Of a stretch of 64,000 bases of DNA, positions 34,176 through 42,146 are shown one piece after another. Origin of the DNA: Anaerolineae bacterium. Lineage in GTDB: Bacteria; Chloroflexota; Anaerolineae; 4572-78; J111. Position 1 is the first letter of the stretch. Each line of letters starts with the position of its first letter. Below the pieces are notes generated by a model. That model did no database searches. It saw only the letters and a program-made list of their open reading frames with translations, and was not told where the DNA came from. The stretch is from the NCBI GenBank assembly GCA_023151115.1, contig JAKLJP010000002.1, forward strand, positions 1-64,000. The letters are read 5' to 3'. A program made the translations under genes and the position numbers.

Positions 34176-35195
34176 TTATGCCGGAACCAAAACAGTCGCG
34201 CCTAATATTCTTCGACCCGTATCAATAATCAGGGTTTCATCCCCGTTTATTTCTAAAGGATTGCCCTCAGCATCGGTTTCTTTAATGGACCCATCGGGAG
34301 AAACCGCCTGAATCACAAACCGGTCCAAACTGCGCCGGGCCGGGCCGGCAATGTAGTCGCCTGAAAGCTGGAATTTTGAACCGTGACACGGGCACTCAAA
34401 GCGGTTGGTCATCGGCACCCATTCGTACAGACAACCGAGGTGAGTGCAAACTTTGTAAATGGCCATAATCCCTTTTCTTGGCTGACCATTCACCTCAGTA
34501 TCAAGATTGACCAGCCAGAATTTACCATCCACGTAAGCTTTTGGCCCAGAATTGACTTCGGGCAAAGCGCCTGCCGCATCGCCAATAGGAAAGTTGCCGC
34601 CAAACTGGCCCTCTTTAAAGTTAGGGAAGGCAAACCACAACCCCAGACCGATTCCCTGAACCGTCAAAAGGGCAATCGAGGCCAGCCAGGCGTAATTTAG
34701 AAATTCACGCCGGGTCACCGTGGGGTCAATTTTCTCCGGTTCGGCCGCCAGAGCGGCTTTTGCCGGGGCGGGCTTGGGCGCGGCGGCAGCAGCCGGTTTG
34801 GGAGCAGGGGCCGGTTTTTCTACCGCAACAGGCGCGGCCACCAGGGCGGGAGCCGGAGCAGCCTCAACAGGTTTGGGGGCCGGAGCGGCTGCTTTGGCCG
34901 CCTTGGCCGCCAGAAAAGCTTCTCGCTGCGCTCTAATTTCTTCCGGGCTTCGTTTACCCCCGGCGGGAGGGGCGGCTGGGGGCATTGAAGAAGTGGAAGC
35001 CGCTGCGGGTTCAGGTGTAGCGGCGGACACTTCGACGACAGGTTCGGGTGGAGCAGGAACTTCAGCAACTGGCTCAGGCTCACTGGAGGGGGTCGCAGAT
35101 TGCAACGGCACATCCTGTCCGGCGGCTCTTGCCGCTTTACGGGCCAACCAGGCTTCTCGCTGCGCTTGAATTTCTTCAGGAGTTCTCGTCGGCAT
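34176..35195 (-). CDS. qcrA: Rieske iron-sulfur protein with long repeat-bearing N-terminal extension
   Basis: A 339-aa protein. The C-terminal Rieske domain holds CTHLGCLYEW (about 251-260) and CPCHGSKF (about 270-277), ligating the [2Fe-2S] cluster. One helix (FLNYAWLASIALLTVQGIGL, about 165-184) precedes it after TRREF, a Tat-like twin-Arg context. The first 160 residues are unusual: two copies of an RxPEEIxAQREAxLAxKAA unit (about 4-24 and 81-101), separated by Pro/Ala/Glu-rich linkers. The tail would face the cytoplasm. It is the first gene of the operon and has a clear promoter at 35293-35321. Confidence 0.93.
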   Translation of the reverse strand: MPTRTPEEIQAQREAWLARKAARAAGQDVPLQSATPSSEPEPVAEVPAPPEPVVEVSAATPEPAAASTSSMPPAAPPAGGKRSPEEIRAQREAFLAAKAAKAAAPAPKPVEAAPAPALVAAPVAVEKPAPAPKPAAAAAPKPAPAKAALAAEPEKIDPTVTRREFLNYAWLASIALLTVQGIGLGLWFAFPNFKEGQFGGNFPIGDAAGALPEVNSGPKAYVDGKFWLVNLDTEVNGQPRKGIMAIYKVCTHLGCLYEWVPMTNRFECPCHGSKFQLSGDYIAGPARRSLDRFVIQAVSPDGSIKETDAEGNPLEINGDETLIIDTGRRILGATVLVPA

Positions 35196-35292
35196 AGGCC
35201 AAATATCCTTTCCTCACTGACGCGGTTATTTGAATCCGTATTATAATGATGAACAAAAGGGGTTTGGTTCAGTCTGGGCTTATGGGTGTGCG

Positions 35293-35321
35293 ATTATAAC
35301 ACGCTCAAAATCAAATAGCAA
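35293..35321 (-). promoter_or_regulatory. Promoter of the bc-complex operon
   Basis: On the minus strand TTGCTA (35321-35316), a 17-nt spacer and a perfect TATAAT (35298-35293) lie about 100 nt before the Rieske start. The 319-nt divergent gap 35196-35514 is AT-rich and otherwise holds no gene; a second TATAAT on the minus strand near 35243 has no good -35 box. Confidence 0.75.
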
Positions 35322-35514
35322 GCCTTATGTTACAATTTGCACGAGTGGACGCGTCTCCAAACTCTCTCACTCCCATAGTTTTAACACGCCCAAACCCATA
35401 CAGCATCAGTCAACTCTCTTTAAACGTATTTTACCACACCAAGAATAATAGACAAAAAGAATGTAATATTTCGCACAATCACCACTTCCAGACCTTGTTG
35501 ATAAGTTTGCTCAA

Positions 35515-36552
35515 ATGACAAACATGAGCCAAAATCAGAGTATGGAAAAAACAATTTATCCCCTTACCTTTACCCCTGTTTTTCGTGATTATCTATGGGG
35601 TGGGCGCAACCTTGAAACTAAATTGGGCCGCGCTTTGCCGCCCGGCATCGTAGCCGAAAGTTGGGAAATATCGGGCCATCCCTCCTCGCCCACCACCACT
35701 GAAAACGGCCCTTTGGCCGGGCAAACGCTGCCCCAGGCGCTGGCGGCGCTGGGTCTGGATTTGGTTGGGTCTCGCTCACAGGCGATGCTAACCCGAGGCA
35801 AGTTTCCACTGTTGGTAAAATTATTGGACGCCACCCAACCCCTCTCGGTGCAGGTTCACCCTAACGACGACTACGCCAACCAGCATGAAAACGGTGAGTT
35901 GGGCAAAACCGAAATGTGGTATATCCTCCACGCCGAGCCGGACGCCTATTTGATTTACGGCCTCAAGCCCGGCGTCACCCCTGCTGCCTTCCGGCAAGCC
36001 CTCGAAGCGGGGGTGCTGGAAACCTGCCTCCACCAACTGCCGGTCAAAGCCGGAGACGCCATTTTTATTCCCGCCGGCTCGGTCCACGCGATTATGGATG
36101 GCATCATCCTGGCCGAAATCCAGCAAAATTCCGATACCACCTATCGCGTTTATGATTGGAACCGGCTGGGGCCGGACGGCCAGCCTCGGCCCTTGCATAT
36201 AGATAAAGCCATTGAGGTGATTAATTTCACCCAGGTGGAGCCGGGCCATTTTCAACCCAAATTGCTCGAAGAAAACGCCGGCCTGCGCCGCGAAATCATC
36301 ACTGCCTGTCCTTACTTTAACGTCGAACGGGTCACTTTCAAGCAAGCGGGGACAAAATTTTCAGGCCGCTGCGATGGCCGCACCTTTGAAATTTGGGGTA
36401 GCATGTTCGGGGTGGGCCGGGTGAGATGGGGCGACGGCGAGTCGTTTGAGCTGTCAGCAGTTCGCTTTACTTTGCTCCCGGCTGCCCTCGGCGATTTCGA
36501 GATTGAAGCCCTGGCCCCGGCGGTTTTTCTGCGGACCTATGTGCCGGGATGA
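35515..36552 (+). CDS. manA: Mannose-6-phosphate isomerase, class I
   Basis: A 345-aa cupin-fold, zinc-dependent enzyme interconverting mannose 6-phosphate and fructose 6-phosphate. Metal ligands are in LSVQVHPNDDYA (Gln and His, about 105-116), GKTEMWYIL (Glu) and IPAGSVHAIMDG (His, about 185-196). Length and the short C-terminal domain match the Bacillus-type ManA. The exact start is unsure: ATG codons occur at 35515, 35524 and 35542 and none has a clear ribosome site. Confidence 0.93.
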   Translation: MTNMSQNQSMEKTIYPLTFTPVFRDYLWGGRNLETKLGRALPPGIVAESWEISGHPSSPTTTENGPLAGQTLPQALAALGLDLVGSRSQAMLTRGKFPLLVKLLDATQPLSVQVHPNDDYANQHENGELGKTEMWYILHAEPDAYLIYGLKPGVTPAAFRQALEAGVLETCLHQLPVKAGDAIFIPAGSVHAIMDGIILAEIQQNSDTTYRVYDWNRLGPDGQPRPLHIDKAIEVINFTQVEPGHFQPKLLEENAGLRREIITACPYFNVERVTFKQAGTKFSGRCDGRTFEIWGSMFGVGRVRWGDGESFELSAVRFTLLPAALGDFEIEALAPAVFLRTYVPG

Positions 36553-36611
36553 TAGTGAACAAAGAAAAATCTGTGAAATCTGTGTAATCTGTGTCCCATT
36601 TAATTTCTGAA

Positions 36612-36733
36612 CGGTAACTGTTCAGCCATGTCATTTCGACCACAGGGAGAAATCCCCGGCTTACTTTTACGTATGGCACACTGGGGATTTCTCGACCTTC
36701 GGTCTCGAAATGATATGAGCCTGAGTAGTAACT
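36612..36733. repeat. Palindromic element with ATGTCATTTCGA arms (copy 2)
   Basis: ATGTCATTTCGA on the left and TCTCGAAATGATAT on the right are flanked by GTAACTGTTCAGCC and GCCTGAGTAGTAAC. The inner pair is GAGAAATCCCC/GGGGATTTCTC. The outer ends match copy 1 at 29801-29929. It fills most of the 250-nt gap between manA and proA. Confidence 0.85.
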
Positions 36734-36801
36734 CTGAATATTTGTTTGACGCAACTATAGCCTGGAGCAAGGTGTTTTAGTTTGGCAAAGGATAAATTGC
36801 T

Positions 36802-38061
36802 ATGGATAATGAACTGCGAACCAAAAGCCAGGCGGCCAAAAAAGCGGCCCGCACCCTGGCCACGCTGGATACGGCCACCAAAAACAAGGCCCTCAACATC
36901 ATTGCTGAAACCATTATGGAGCAGGAGCCAATCATCCTGGAGGCCAACGACAAGGATATTGACGCCGGTCGGGCCAACGGCCTGAGCGAAGCCCTGCTCG
37001 ACCGGCTGCTGCTGACCCCCACCCGCCTGGAAAGTATGGCCAATGATGTCAAATCTATCATCAACCTGCCCGATCCGGTGGGCGAAGAGTTCGAGAGCCG
37101 CCGCCTGCCCAATAATTTGCAGGTCAGCAAACGGCGCATCCCGATTGGGGTCATCGGCGTTATTTACGAAAGCCGGCCCAATGTAACCATTGATATTTCC
37201 GCCCTCTGCCTCAAAAGCGGCAACGCCGCCATTTTGCGCGGGGGCAAAGAGGCTGCTCATTCCAACCGCGCTCTGGCCGAAGCGGTACGGCTGGGCTGTG
37301 CCTCAGCCGGCCTGCCCACCGAGGGTATCCAACTGATCGAGTCAACCGACCGCGAATTGATCAAAGAGATGCTGCGGGCCAACGGCCTGATTGATATGAT
37401 TATCCCCCGCGGCGGCGCGGCCTTGCACCAATTTGCCATCGAAAACGCCACCGTGCCGGTCATTACCGGCGGCATCGGCATTTGCCATGTGTATGTAGAC
37501 GTAGCCGCCGACCTGACCAAAGTTGCGCCGATTGTGGTCAATGCCAAAGTTCAGCGGCCCTCAGTCTGCAATGCCATGGACACCCTCCTGGTCCATCAAA
37601 CCGTCGCTCCGCAAATCCTGCCCCGCGTGGCCGATGCCTGGGCCGAGCACAACGTCGAAATTCGCTGCGACCCGCGCGCCCTGGCTATTTTAGAAGACCA
37701 TCCCGCCGTCAAGCCGGCCGGCCCTGACGACTTCGACACCGAATTTATGGCCTTGATTGCCGCCGTTAAAATTGTAGACAACCTGGACGAAGCTCTGGAT
37801 CACATTTATACCCACGGCAGCAGCCACACCGACGCCATTATCACCGAAGATTACAGCGCCGCCATGCGCTTTGTCAACGAGGTTAACTCCGCCGCCGTGC
37901 TGGTCAACGCCAGCACCCGCTTCAACGACGGCGGGCAGTTTGGCCTGGGCGCGGAAGTGGCCGTCAGTACCCAACCCCTGCACGCCCGCGGCCCGATGGG
38001 CTTGAAAGAATTGACCACCTACAAATGGGTTGTGTTGGGCAACGGGCAGGTACGGCCCTGA
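36802..38061 (+). CDS. proA: Gamma-glutamyl phosphate reductase
   Basis: A 419-aa NADPH enzyme making glutamate 5-semialdehyde from glutamyl 5-phosphate in proline synthesis. YESRPNVTIDISALCLKSGN (about 137-156) and LRGGKEAAHSN are family hallmarks; the catalytic Cys lies in RPSVCNAMDTLLVH (about 260). Length is typical. proB is not in the window, so the gene stands apart from its usual partner. The upstream sequence AAAGGATAAATTGCT gives a ribosome site. Confidence 0.96.
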   Translation: MDNELRTKSQAAKKAARTLATLDTATKNKALNIIAETIMEQEPIILEANDKDIDAGRANGLSEALLDRLLLTPTRLESMANDVKSIINLPDPVGEEFESRRLPNNLQVSKRRIPIGVIGVIYESRPNVTIDISALCLKSGNAAILRGGKEAAHSNRALAEAVRLGCASAGLPTEGIQLIESTDRELIKEMLRANGLIDMIIPRGGAALHQFAIENATVPVITGGIGICHVYVDVAADLTKVAPIVVNAKVQRPSVCNAMDTLLVHQTVAPQILPRVADAWAEHNVEIRCDPRALAILEDHPAVKPAGPDDFDTEFMALIAAVKIVDNLDEALDHIYTHGSSHTDAIITEDYSAAMRFVNEVNSAAVLVNASTRFNDGGQFGLGAEVAVSTQPLHARGPMGLKELTTYKWVVLGNGQVRP

Positions 38062-38069
38062 CGATGAAA

Positions 38070-38140
38070 ATGAGGCGAGGGCGCATGAGGCGAAGAGGCG
38101 GAAGATTCTTCGCGTCCTCGCCTCACGCCTCCTCGCGTCT
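38070..38140. repeat. GAGGCG/CGCCTC palindrome (second copy type)
   Basis: TGAGGCGAGG, GAGGCGAAGAGGCG and matching inverted TCCTCGCCTC units form a hairpin starting 8 nt behind the proA stop. It belongs to the same compositional family as 25308-25390. Confidence 0.8.
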
Positions 38141-38161
38141 TTATAAAGGAGCTCCCCCCTA

Positions 38162-38644
38162 ATGACTGACAAAAAGACCGAACTCAAACAAAAACTGGCC
38201 CAAACCCGCACCGAATTAGAAACCCTCCTGACCTCCCTCACCCCCGAACAATGGCACACCCCCATTATCAGTGAGGGCAACACCTGGACGGTGTTGGACA
38301 TCGTGGCTCATCTGGTGGAAAATGAGCGCGGTATGAGCATCCACGTTCACAAAATTCGGCAGGGCAAAGACACCGTGCCTGACAGTTTTGACCTAACCCA
38401 GTGGAACGCCGGCCTGAAAGGGCGCATGGGCAACCCTACCCCCGCCGAGCTGCTGCAAAATCTGGCCCGGAACCGGGTCAAAACCCTGGAAGTGCTGGAC
38501 AGCATCGGCCCTGAGGAATGGGGGCTGACCGGACGCCACCCGGCCCGCGGTTTGATTACTATCGAGCAGTATTACGAAACCATGGCCGACCACGACGCCG
38601 GCCACGCCGACGATATAAGGAAGGCGTTAGCCCTCAAAAATTAG
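38162..38644 (+). CDS. DinB family protein
   Basis: A 160-aa four-helix protein of the DinB/YfiT superfamily. The metal-binding His residues appear in VLDIVAHLVENE (about 49) and ADHDAGHADDI (about 140 and 144). Such proteins are thiol-dependent metalloenzymes or stress proteins; substrate unknown. TAAAGGAGCTCC provides the ribosome site. A second DinB protein is encoded at 51283. Confidence 0.9.
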   Translation: MTDKKTELKQKLAQTRTELETLLTSLTPEQWHTPIISEGNTWTVLDIVAHLVENERGMSIHVHKIRQGKDTVPDSFDLTQWNAGLKGRMGNPTPAELLQNLARNRVKTLEVLDSIGPEEWGLTGRHPARGLITIEQYYETMADHDAGHADDIRKALALKN

Positions 38645-38646
38645 AG

Positions 38647-38828
38647 TTTCGGTAGATCCAATTTTCAAGGACGCGAAACGTGCCGCACAGGGGATTGTGC
38701 CCCTTATTTTCTGTAAAAGTGATCTTACTCTTGAGGGGAAAGTCCGAATTTACAGAAAAATTGACGCACAATCTAATCTCCGCACAACATGGGCATACTG
38801 GCTCCTCAAATTTGGATGTGCTCAGTTT
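38647..38828. repeat. Long palindromic element, copy B of a two-copy element
   Basis: The left end reads GGTAGATCCAATTTTCAAGG and the right end CTGGCTCCTCAAATTTGGAT, as in copy A (12357-12459). About 75 nt of extra sequence lies in its middle, including a TTTTCTGTAAA/TTTACAGAAAA pair. It starts 3 nt behind the DinB stop codon. Confidence 0.8.
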
Positions 38829-38833
38829 ATAGA

Positions 38834-38886
38834 ACTACGGGCCAGTCGAATGAAGGGGACTCATTCGACTGGCCCGTAGTTTTTAT
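38834..38886 (+). terminator. Perfect 20-bp-stem terminator
   Basis: Bases 38834-38853 pair without mismatch with 38861-38880 around a 7-nt loop, followed by five T. The stem starts ACTACGGGCC. It closes the DinB transcript or acts just upstream of the glycosidase gene. Confidence 0.9.
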
Positions 38887-39020
38887 TACACAAGATATAG
38901 GTGAGAAAAATAAGATGACCTCAAGATTTAGTAGGGTGCATTTTTTGCGTCCTTCCTATTTATTATGTATACTACTTATGTTCATTCAATATGACTCACC
39001 CATTAAGGCGCAGTCGAATG

Positions 39021-41105
39021 AAAAGTCACCCAAAATTCAAAAATGTTTTCGACTCCTCGCCGCTTCGCCTCCTCCTCGCCTCCTTACTCTGCCTGCTGAT
39101 CAGCCTCAGCCTGGCCTCTAAACCTGCTCAACCCACTTACGCTAACCGCGCCCTGCCCACCGACCTGTCCTACAACACCGAAACCCAATGGATTTTGCCT
39201 GGCCTACCCGACCTCGGCGAAACTTCCGGTTACATTCCGCACAACTTCTCGCACGGCGCGGCCATTTTTGAGATTGGCAGCGAAATCATCCACGGCTTCC
39301 GGCCCGGCAAAGTTTATGCCGAGATGTACGCCCGCGACATCGCCTGGGGTATGGAAACCGCCCAATATTACTACCCCGATGAATATCTGCGCGAGCCGAT
39401 TGAAGCCTATCTGCGCCGCCAATATACCGACAGCACCATCAGCCTGGATGGCGATTTCGGCGTGGTGGCCGGCGCGGGGGCGATTGGCGGCATCATCACC
39501 CCGCAGGGCCGTAGCAACAAACAAACCATCACCACCGATGAAGAAACCAGCCTAATCCACGCCGCTTACCTCTACTATAATTTGGCCTATGATACAGCCT
39601 GGCTGCAAAGCCAGATCAACGGGCTGACCATCATCGAACGGCTCAACCGGGCCGCGGATTGGGTTTACCGCCGCCGCCTCGACCCGGACTTGCAGCTCAT
39701 CTGGCGTGGCCACACCACCGATTGGGGCGATGTGAAATTTGAAAAAGGCCCCGGCTACACCGATTACAACCCGGCCCAGGACCACCTGACCGCTTCCATT
39801 TACGATCAAGCCCTGGCATACATGGCCCTGATTGAGCTGGCCAAAATGAACGCGGCGGTGGGCAACACCGAGCAGGCCGACGGCTGGCAAAGCAAAGCCG
39901 AAGCCTTGAAAGATCAAACCAATGCCCTGCTCTGGCAGGGCGACAAAGGCTTTTATCTGACCCACGCTCACATCACCCCCCTGGAGCACCCCTTCGATGA
40001 GTCGAGCATGGTCAGTATTGCCAACGCTCTGGCTGTCTACGCCGGGTTGACCGATTTTGAGCAGAGTCAGGCTATCTTTCACAGCCTGGAGGAGGCACGG
40101 GTCAAGGCCGGGGTCAACAAACCGGGCCTGTCGCTCTATCCGTTCTATCCCAACCAGTGGCCCAATCTCTTTTTTGATTATCTGGGCATGGGGCACGGCA
40201 ACTATCAAAACGGCGGAGTCTGGGATTGGTGGGGCGGGGTGCAAATAAAGGCCGAATTTACCAACGGCTTTGCCGAGCAGGGCCAAATTCACCTGCTGCA
40301 AGTTGCTAACGATTGGCAAAAACACCCCGGCAATATCATCGAGTGGCACTCTTCGACCGACTCGCGCCACGAGGGCAGCCATTATTACAGCGCCGCCGCC
40401 GGGACGATGGGCAGCGCCATTATCGAAGGTTTTTTTGGGGTGGAATTAGATGGCCGAGGATTGACTCTCCAGCCCCGCTTGGGGCTGAACGACGGCTATA
40501 TTCGCGTTTATCAGGCCGCCACCGACCGCTACGCCGCCTACAGTTACGATTGGGATCAGGATGTCACCCGCTTTGATTACGGCGCCAACGTCGCCGGCCC
40601 GGTGATGGTCAAAGTTTTGAAGCTGCGCTCGGAACAAATCCGCACGGTGACGATAGACGGCCGGCCGGTCGAGTTTGAAACCGAAACCATCGGCCATGAT
40701 ACCTACACCGTCTTCAGCGCTCCCAGCGGCCAGCACCGCATCGAAATTGTCAAAGGCCAGCCATTGGTTCAGCCTGCCGCCGTCGCGGTTGAAGCCCCAG
40801 CTCTGCCCTTACCCCCCGAACCCACCTGCCCCAGCATTGCTCCCAATTTGGCCTCACCTCCGGCTACACCCCCCGTTCCAGACTCTGCACCGGCCAAGCC
40901 GATCTCCGCTGACTCCGCTGTAACCGCCGCTGCAAGCCCAGATGACACAGCCGCAGCTTCGGCGGCGGCTGGCTCACTCGCTAACGAAAGAACCCGCCAG
41001 CATCGCAACGCCTTTTTCCGTTTTATTGGGGCCAGCCTGGCCATCCTGATCAGCCTGCTGCTGATGGTGCTGGTCGGCCTGCGCCGCACGCTGAAAAAAT
41101 TGTGA
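39021..41105 (+). CDS. Membrane-anchored six-hairpin glycosidase-like protein
   Basis: A 694-aa exported protein. A signal peptide or anchor (about 14-35: LRLLLASLLCLLISLSLA) is followed by an (alpha/alpha)6 toroid at about 45-500 of the type found in debranching and rhamnosidase-like enzymes. EMYARDIAWGMETAQYYYPD and GVWDWWGGVQIKAEF are notable acidic or aromatic motifs. A beta domain (about 500-595), a Pro/Ala-rich linker and a C-terminal helix (FFRFIGASLAILISLLLMVLVGL) end it. It likely trims extracellular glycans while held on the membrane; substrate unknown. Start ATG 39021 has AAGG 9 nt upstream; ATG 38991 is possible. Signal-peptide DNA resembles the CTCGCCTCC repeats. Confidence 0.82.
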   Translation, partial: KSHPKFKNVFDSSPLRLLLASLLCLLISLSLASKPAQPTYANRALPTDLSYNTETQWILPGLPDLGETSGYIPHNFSHGAAIFEIGSEIIHGFRPGKVYAEMYARDIAWGMETAQYYYPDEYLREPIEAYLRRQYTDSTISLDGDFGVVAGAGAIGGIITPQGRSNKQTITTDEETSLIHAAYLYYNLAYDTAWLQSQINGLTIIERLNRAADWVYRRRLDPDLQLIWRGHTTDWGDVKFEKGPGYTDYNPAQDHLTASIYDQALAYMALIELAKMNAAVGNTEQADGWQSKAEALKDQTNALLWQGDKGFYLTHAHITPLEHPFDESSMVSIANALAVYAGLTDFEQSQAIFHSLEEARVKAGVNKPGLSLYPFYPNQWPNLFFDYLGMGHGNYQNGGVWDWWGGVQIKAEFTNGFAEQGQIHLLQVANDWQKHPGNIIEWHSSTDSRHEGSHYYSAAAGTMGSAIIEGFFGVELDGRGLTLQPRLGLNDGYIRVYQAATDRYAAYSYDWDQDVTRFDYGANVAGPVMVKVLKLRSEQIRTVTIDGRPVEFETETIGHDTYTVFSAPSGQHRIEIVKGQPLVQPAAVAVEAPALPLPPEPTCPSIAPNLASPPATPPVPDSAPAKPISADSAVTAAASPDDTAAASAAAGSLANERTRQHRNAFFRFIGASLAILISLLLMVLVGLRRTLKKL

Positions 41106-41197
41106 ATTGTGAACTATGAATTGTGAATTGTGAACGGATTGATAGCATCAGAATCTCATTAACAATTCACGATTTACAATTCACAATTCACAATTGT
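41098..41197. repeat. ATTGTGAATTGTGAA palindrome supplying two stop codons
   Basis: Left units of TTGTGAA and right units of TTCACAA face each other between two convergent genes. The left arm holds the TGA of the glycosidase (41103-41105). The right arm encodes the last residues TIVNCEL and the TAA of the DeoR gene (41174-41176). A related copy lies at 45297-45386. Confidence 0.88.
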
Positions 41198-41965
41198 AAT
41201 CCCCAACGCCCGATAGGGCGCTAACACCTCGTCGGAAATCCCCGGCTCTGTCACCAGGTGAGTCAAGTCGGTCAGCGGCCCTACCGTGTAAGTGGTGGCC
41301 GTGCCCAACTTCTCTACTGAAGCCAGGGCGACCACCTCGGCGGCGCTGGCGATCATGGCCCGCTTGACATACGCCTCTTCCAAATCGGGCACGGTAATCC
41401 CCACTTCCGGGTGCAAGCTGCAAATACCCAACATGCACAGGTCGGCCCGAACGGTGCGCAGGAAATCAATGGTAACTGCACCAATCGAAACCAGCGAGTC
41501 CTTGTCCAGCCGCCCACCGACCAATAGTACCTCGACGTGGGGATGGCTGGCCAGGGCCAGGGCAATCGGCGGGCTGTTGGTGACAACCGTGGCCCGCAGG
41601 TCAGCCGGTAGACGTTGGGCCACTTGCACGGTCGTGGTGCCCCCGTCCAAAATAATCACCTGCCCGTTGGTAACCAACTGCGCGGCGGCATGGGCAATCG
41701 CCGCTTTGGCTGTTTGAGACTGTCCCTGCCGGGCCATGTAGCTGGTGGCTGCTGGTGAACTGGGCAACGCCCCCCCATGAACCCGCTGGAGCAGTCCGGC
41801 CTCGGCCAATTTGCGCAAATCCCGCCGAATCGTATCCTCCGATACATCCAGGTCGGCGCTCAGTTCGGAGGCAATCACTTTACCCTGGCGCTGCAAGGCA
41901 GCCAGGATGTACTGCTGCCGTTCGGCGGTTAACATCGAGTTGCGTTCTTCTACGGGTTTATGCAT
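41174..41965 (-). CDS. DeoR family transcriptional regulator
   Basis: A 263-aa repressor-type protein. The N-terminal winged HTH (MLTAERQQYILAALQRQGKV, SEDTIRRDLRKLAEAGLLQRVHGGA) is followed by the DeoR sensor domain. That domain has ILDGGTTTVQVAQRLP and VVTNSPPIALAL, which typically bind a sugar phosphate. It diverges from an MFS operon with a strong promoter and repeated GTTTAT motifs, so it likely regulates that operon and itself. Start ATG 41965 is used; ATG 41935 is possible. Its C-terminus is encoded by the repeat at 41098-41197. Confidence 0.93.
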   Translation of the reverse strand: MHKPVEERNSMLTAERQQYILAALQRQGKVIASELSADLDVSEDTIRRDLRKLAEAGLLQRVHGGALPSSPAATSYMARQGQSQTAKAAIAHAAAQLVTNGQVIILDGGTTTVQVAQRLPADLRATVVTNSPPIALALASHPHVEVLLVGGRLDKDSLVSIGAVTIDFLRTVRADLCMLGICSLHPEVGITVPDLEEAYVKRAMIASAAEVVALASVEKLGTATTYTVGPLTDLTHLVTEPGISDEVLAPYRALGITIVNCEL

Positions 41966-42037
41966 CTTTTTACTTGTTTATACGCTAAATGTTGTATTGA
42001 CTTTGCCTGAAAATGCGTTTATAATCGGGTTTATGCA
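41954..42037. promoter_or_regulatory. MFS operon promoter with candidate DeoR operators
   Basis: TTGACT (41997-42002), a 17-nt spacer and TATAAT (42020-42025) form a near-consensus + strand promoter. GTTTAT occurs at 41956, 41976, 42017 and 42029; GGGTTTATGCA is an exact 11-bp direct repeat at 41954-41964 and 42027-42037. These repeats surround the promoter and the DeoR start, as expected for operators. Confidence 0.7.
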
Positions 42038-42075
42038 AGTTATAGCACTTTTCTGCGGATTGTCAACTGTTAAAA

Positions 42076-42138
42076 TGGAGGATTGGAAGATCGGCAGATG
42101 TCCAATCCTCCAGTCTTCCAGTCTTCCAACCTTCCAAT
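42076..42138. repeat. GGATTGGAAGA/TCTTCCAACC palindrome
   Basis: GGAGGATTGGAAGAT faces CCAATCCTCC and CAGTCTTCCA units. It ends 8 nt before the MFS start codon. A related copy is at 52731-52795, and similar sequence lies inside pgl. Confidence 0.8.
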
Positions 42139-42146
42139 GAGGCCCA

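Noticed and set aside
34720..35169. Ala/Gly-rich + strand frame opposite the Rieske gene
   Set aside because: Shadow of the Pro/Ala-rich linker code; the Rieske frame has conserved motifs.
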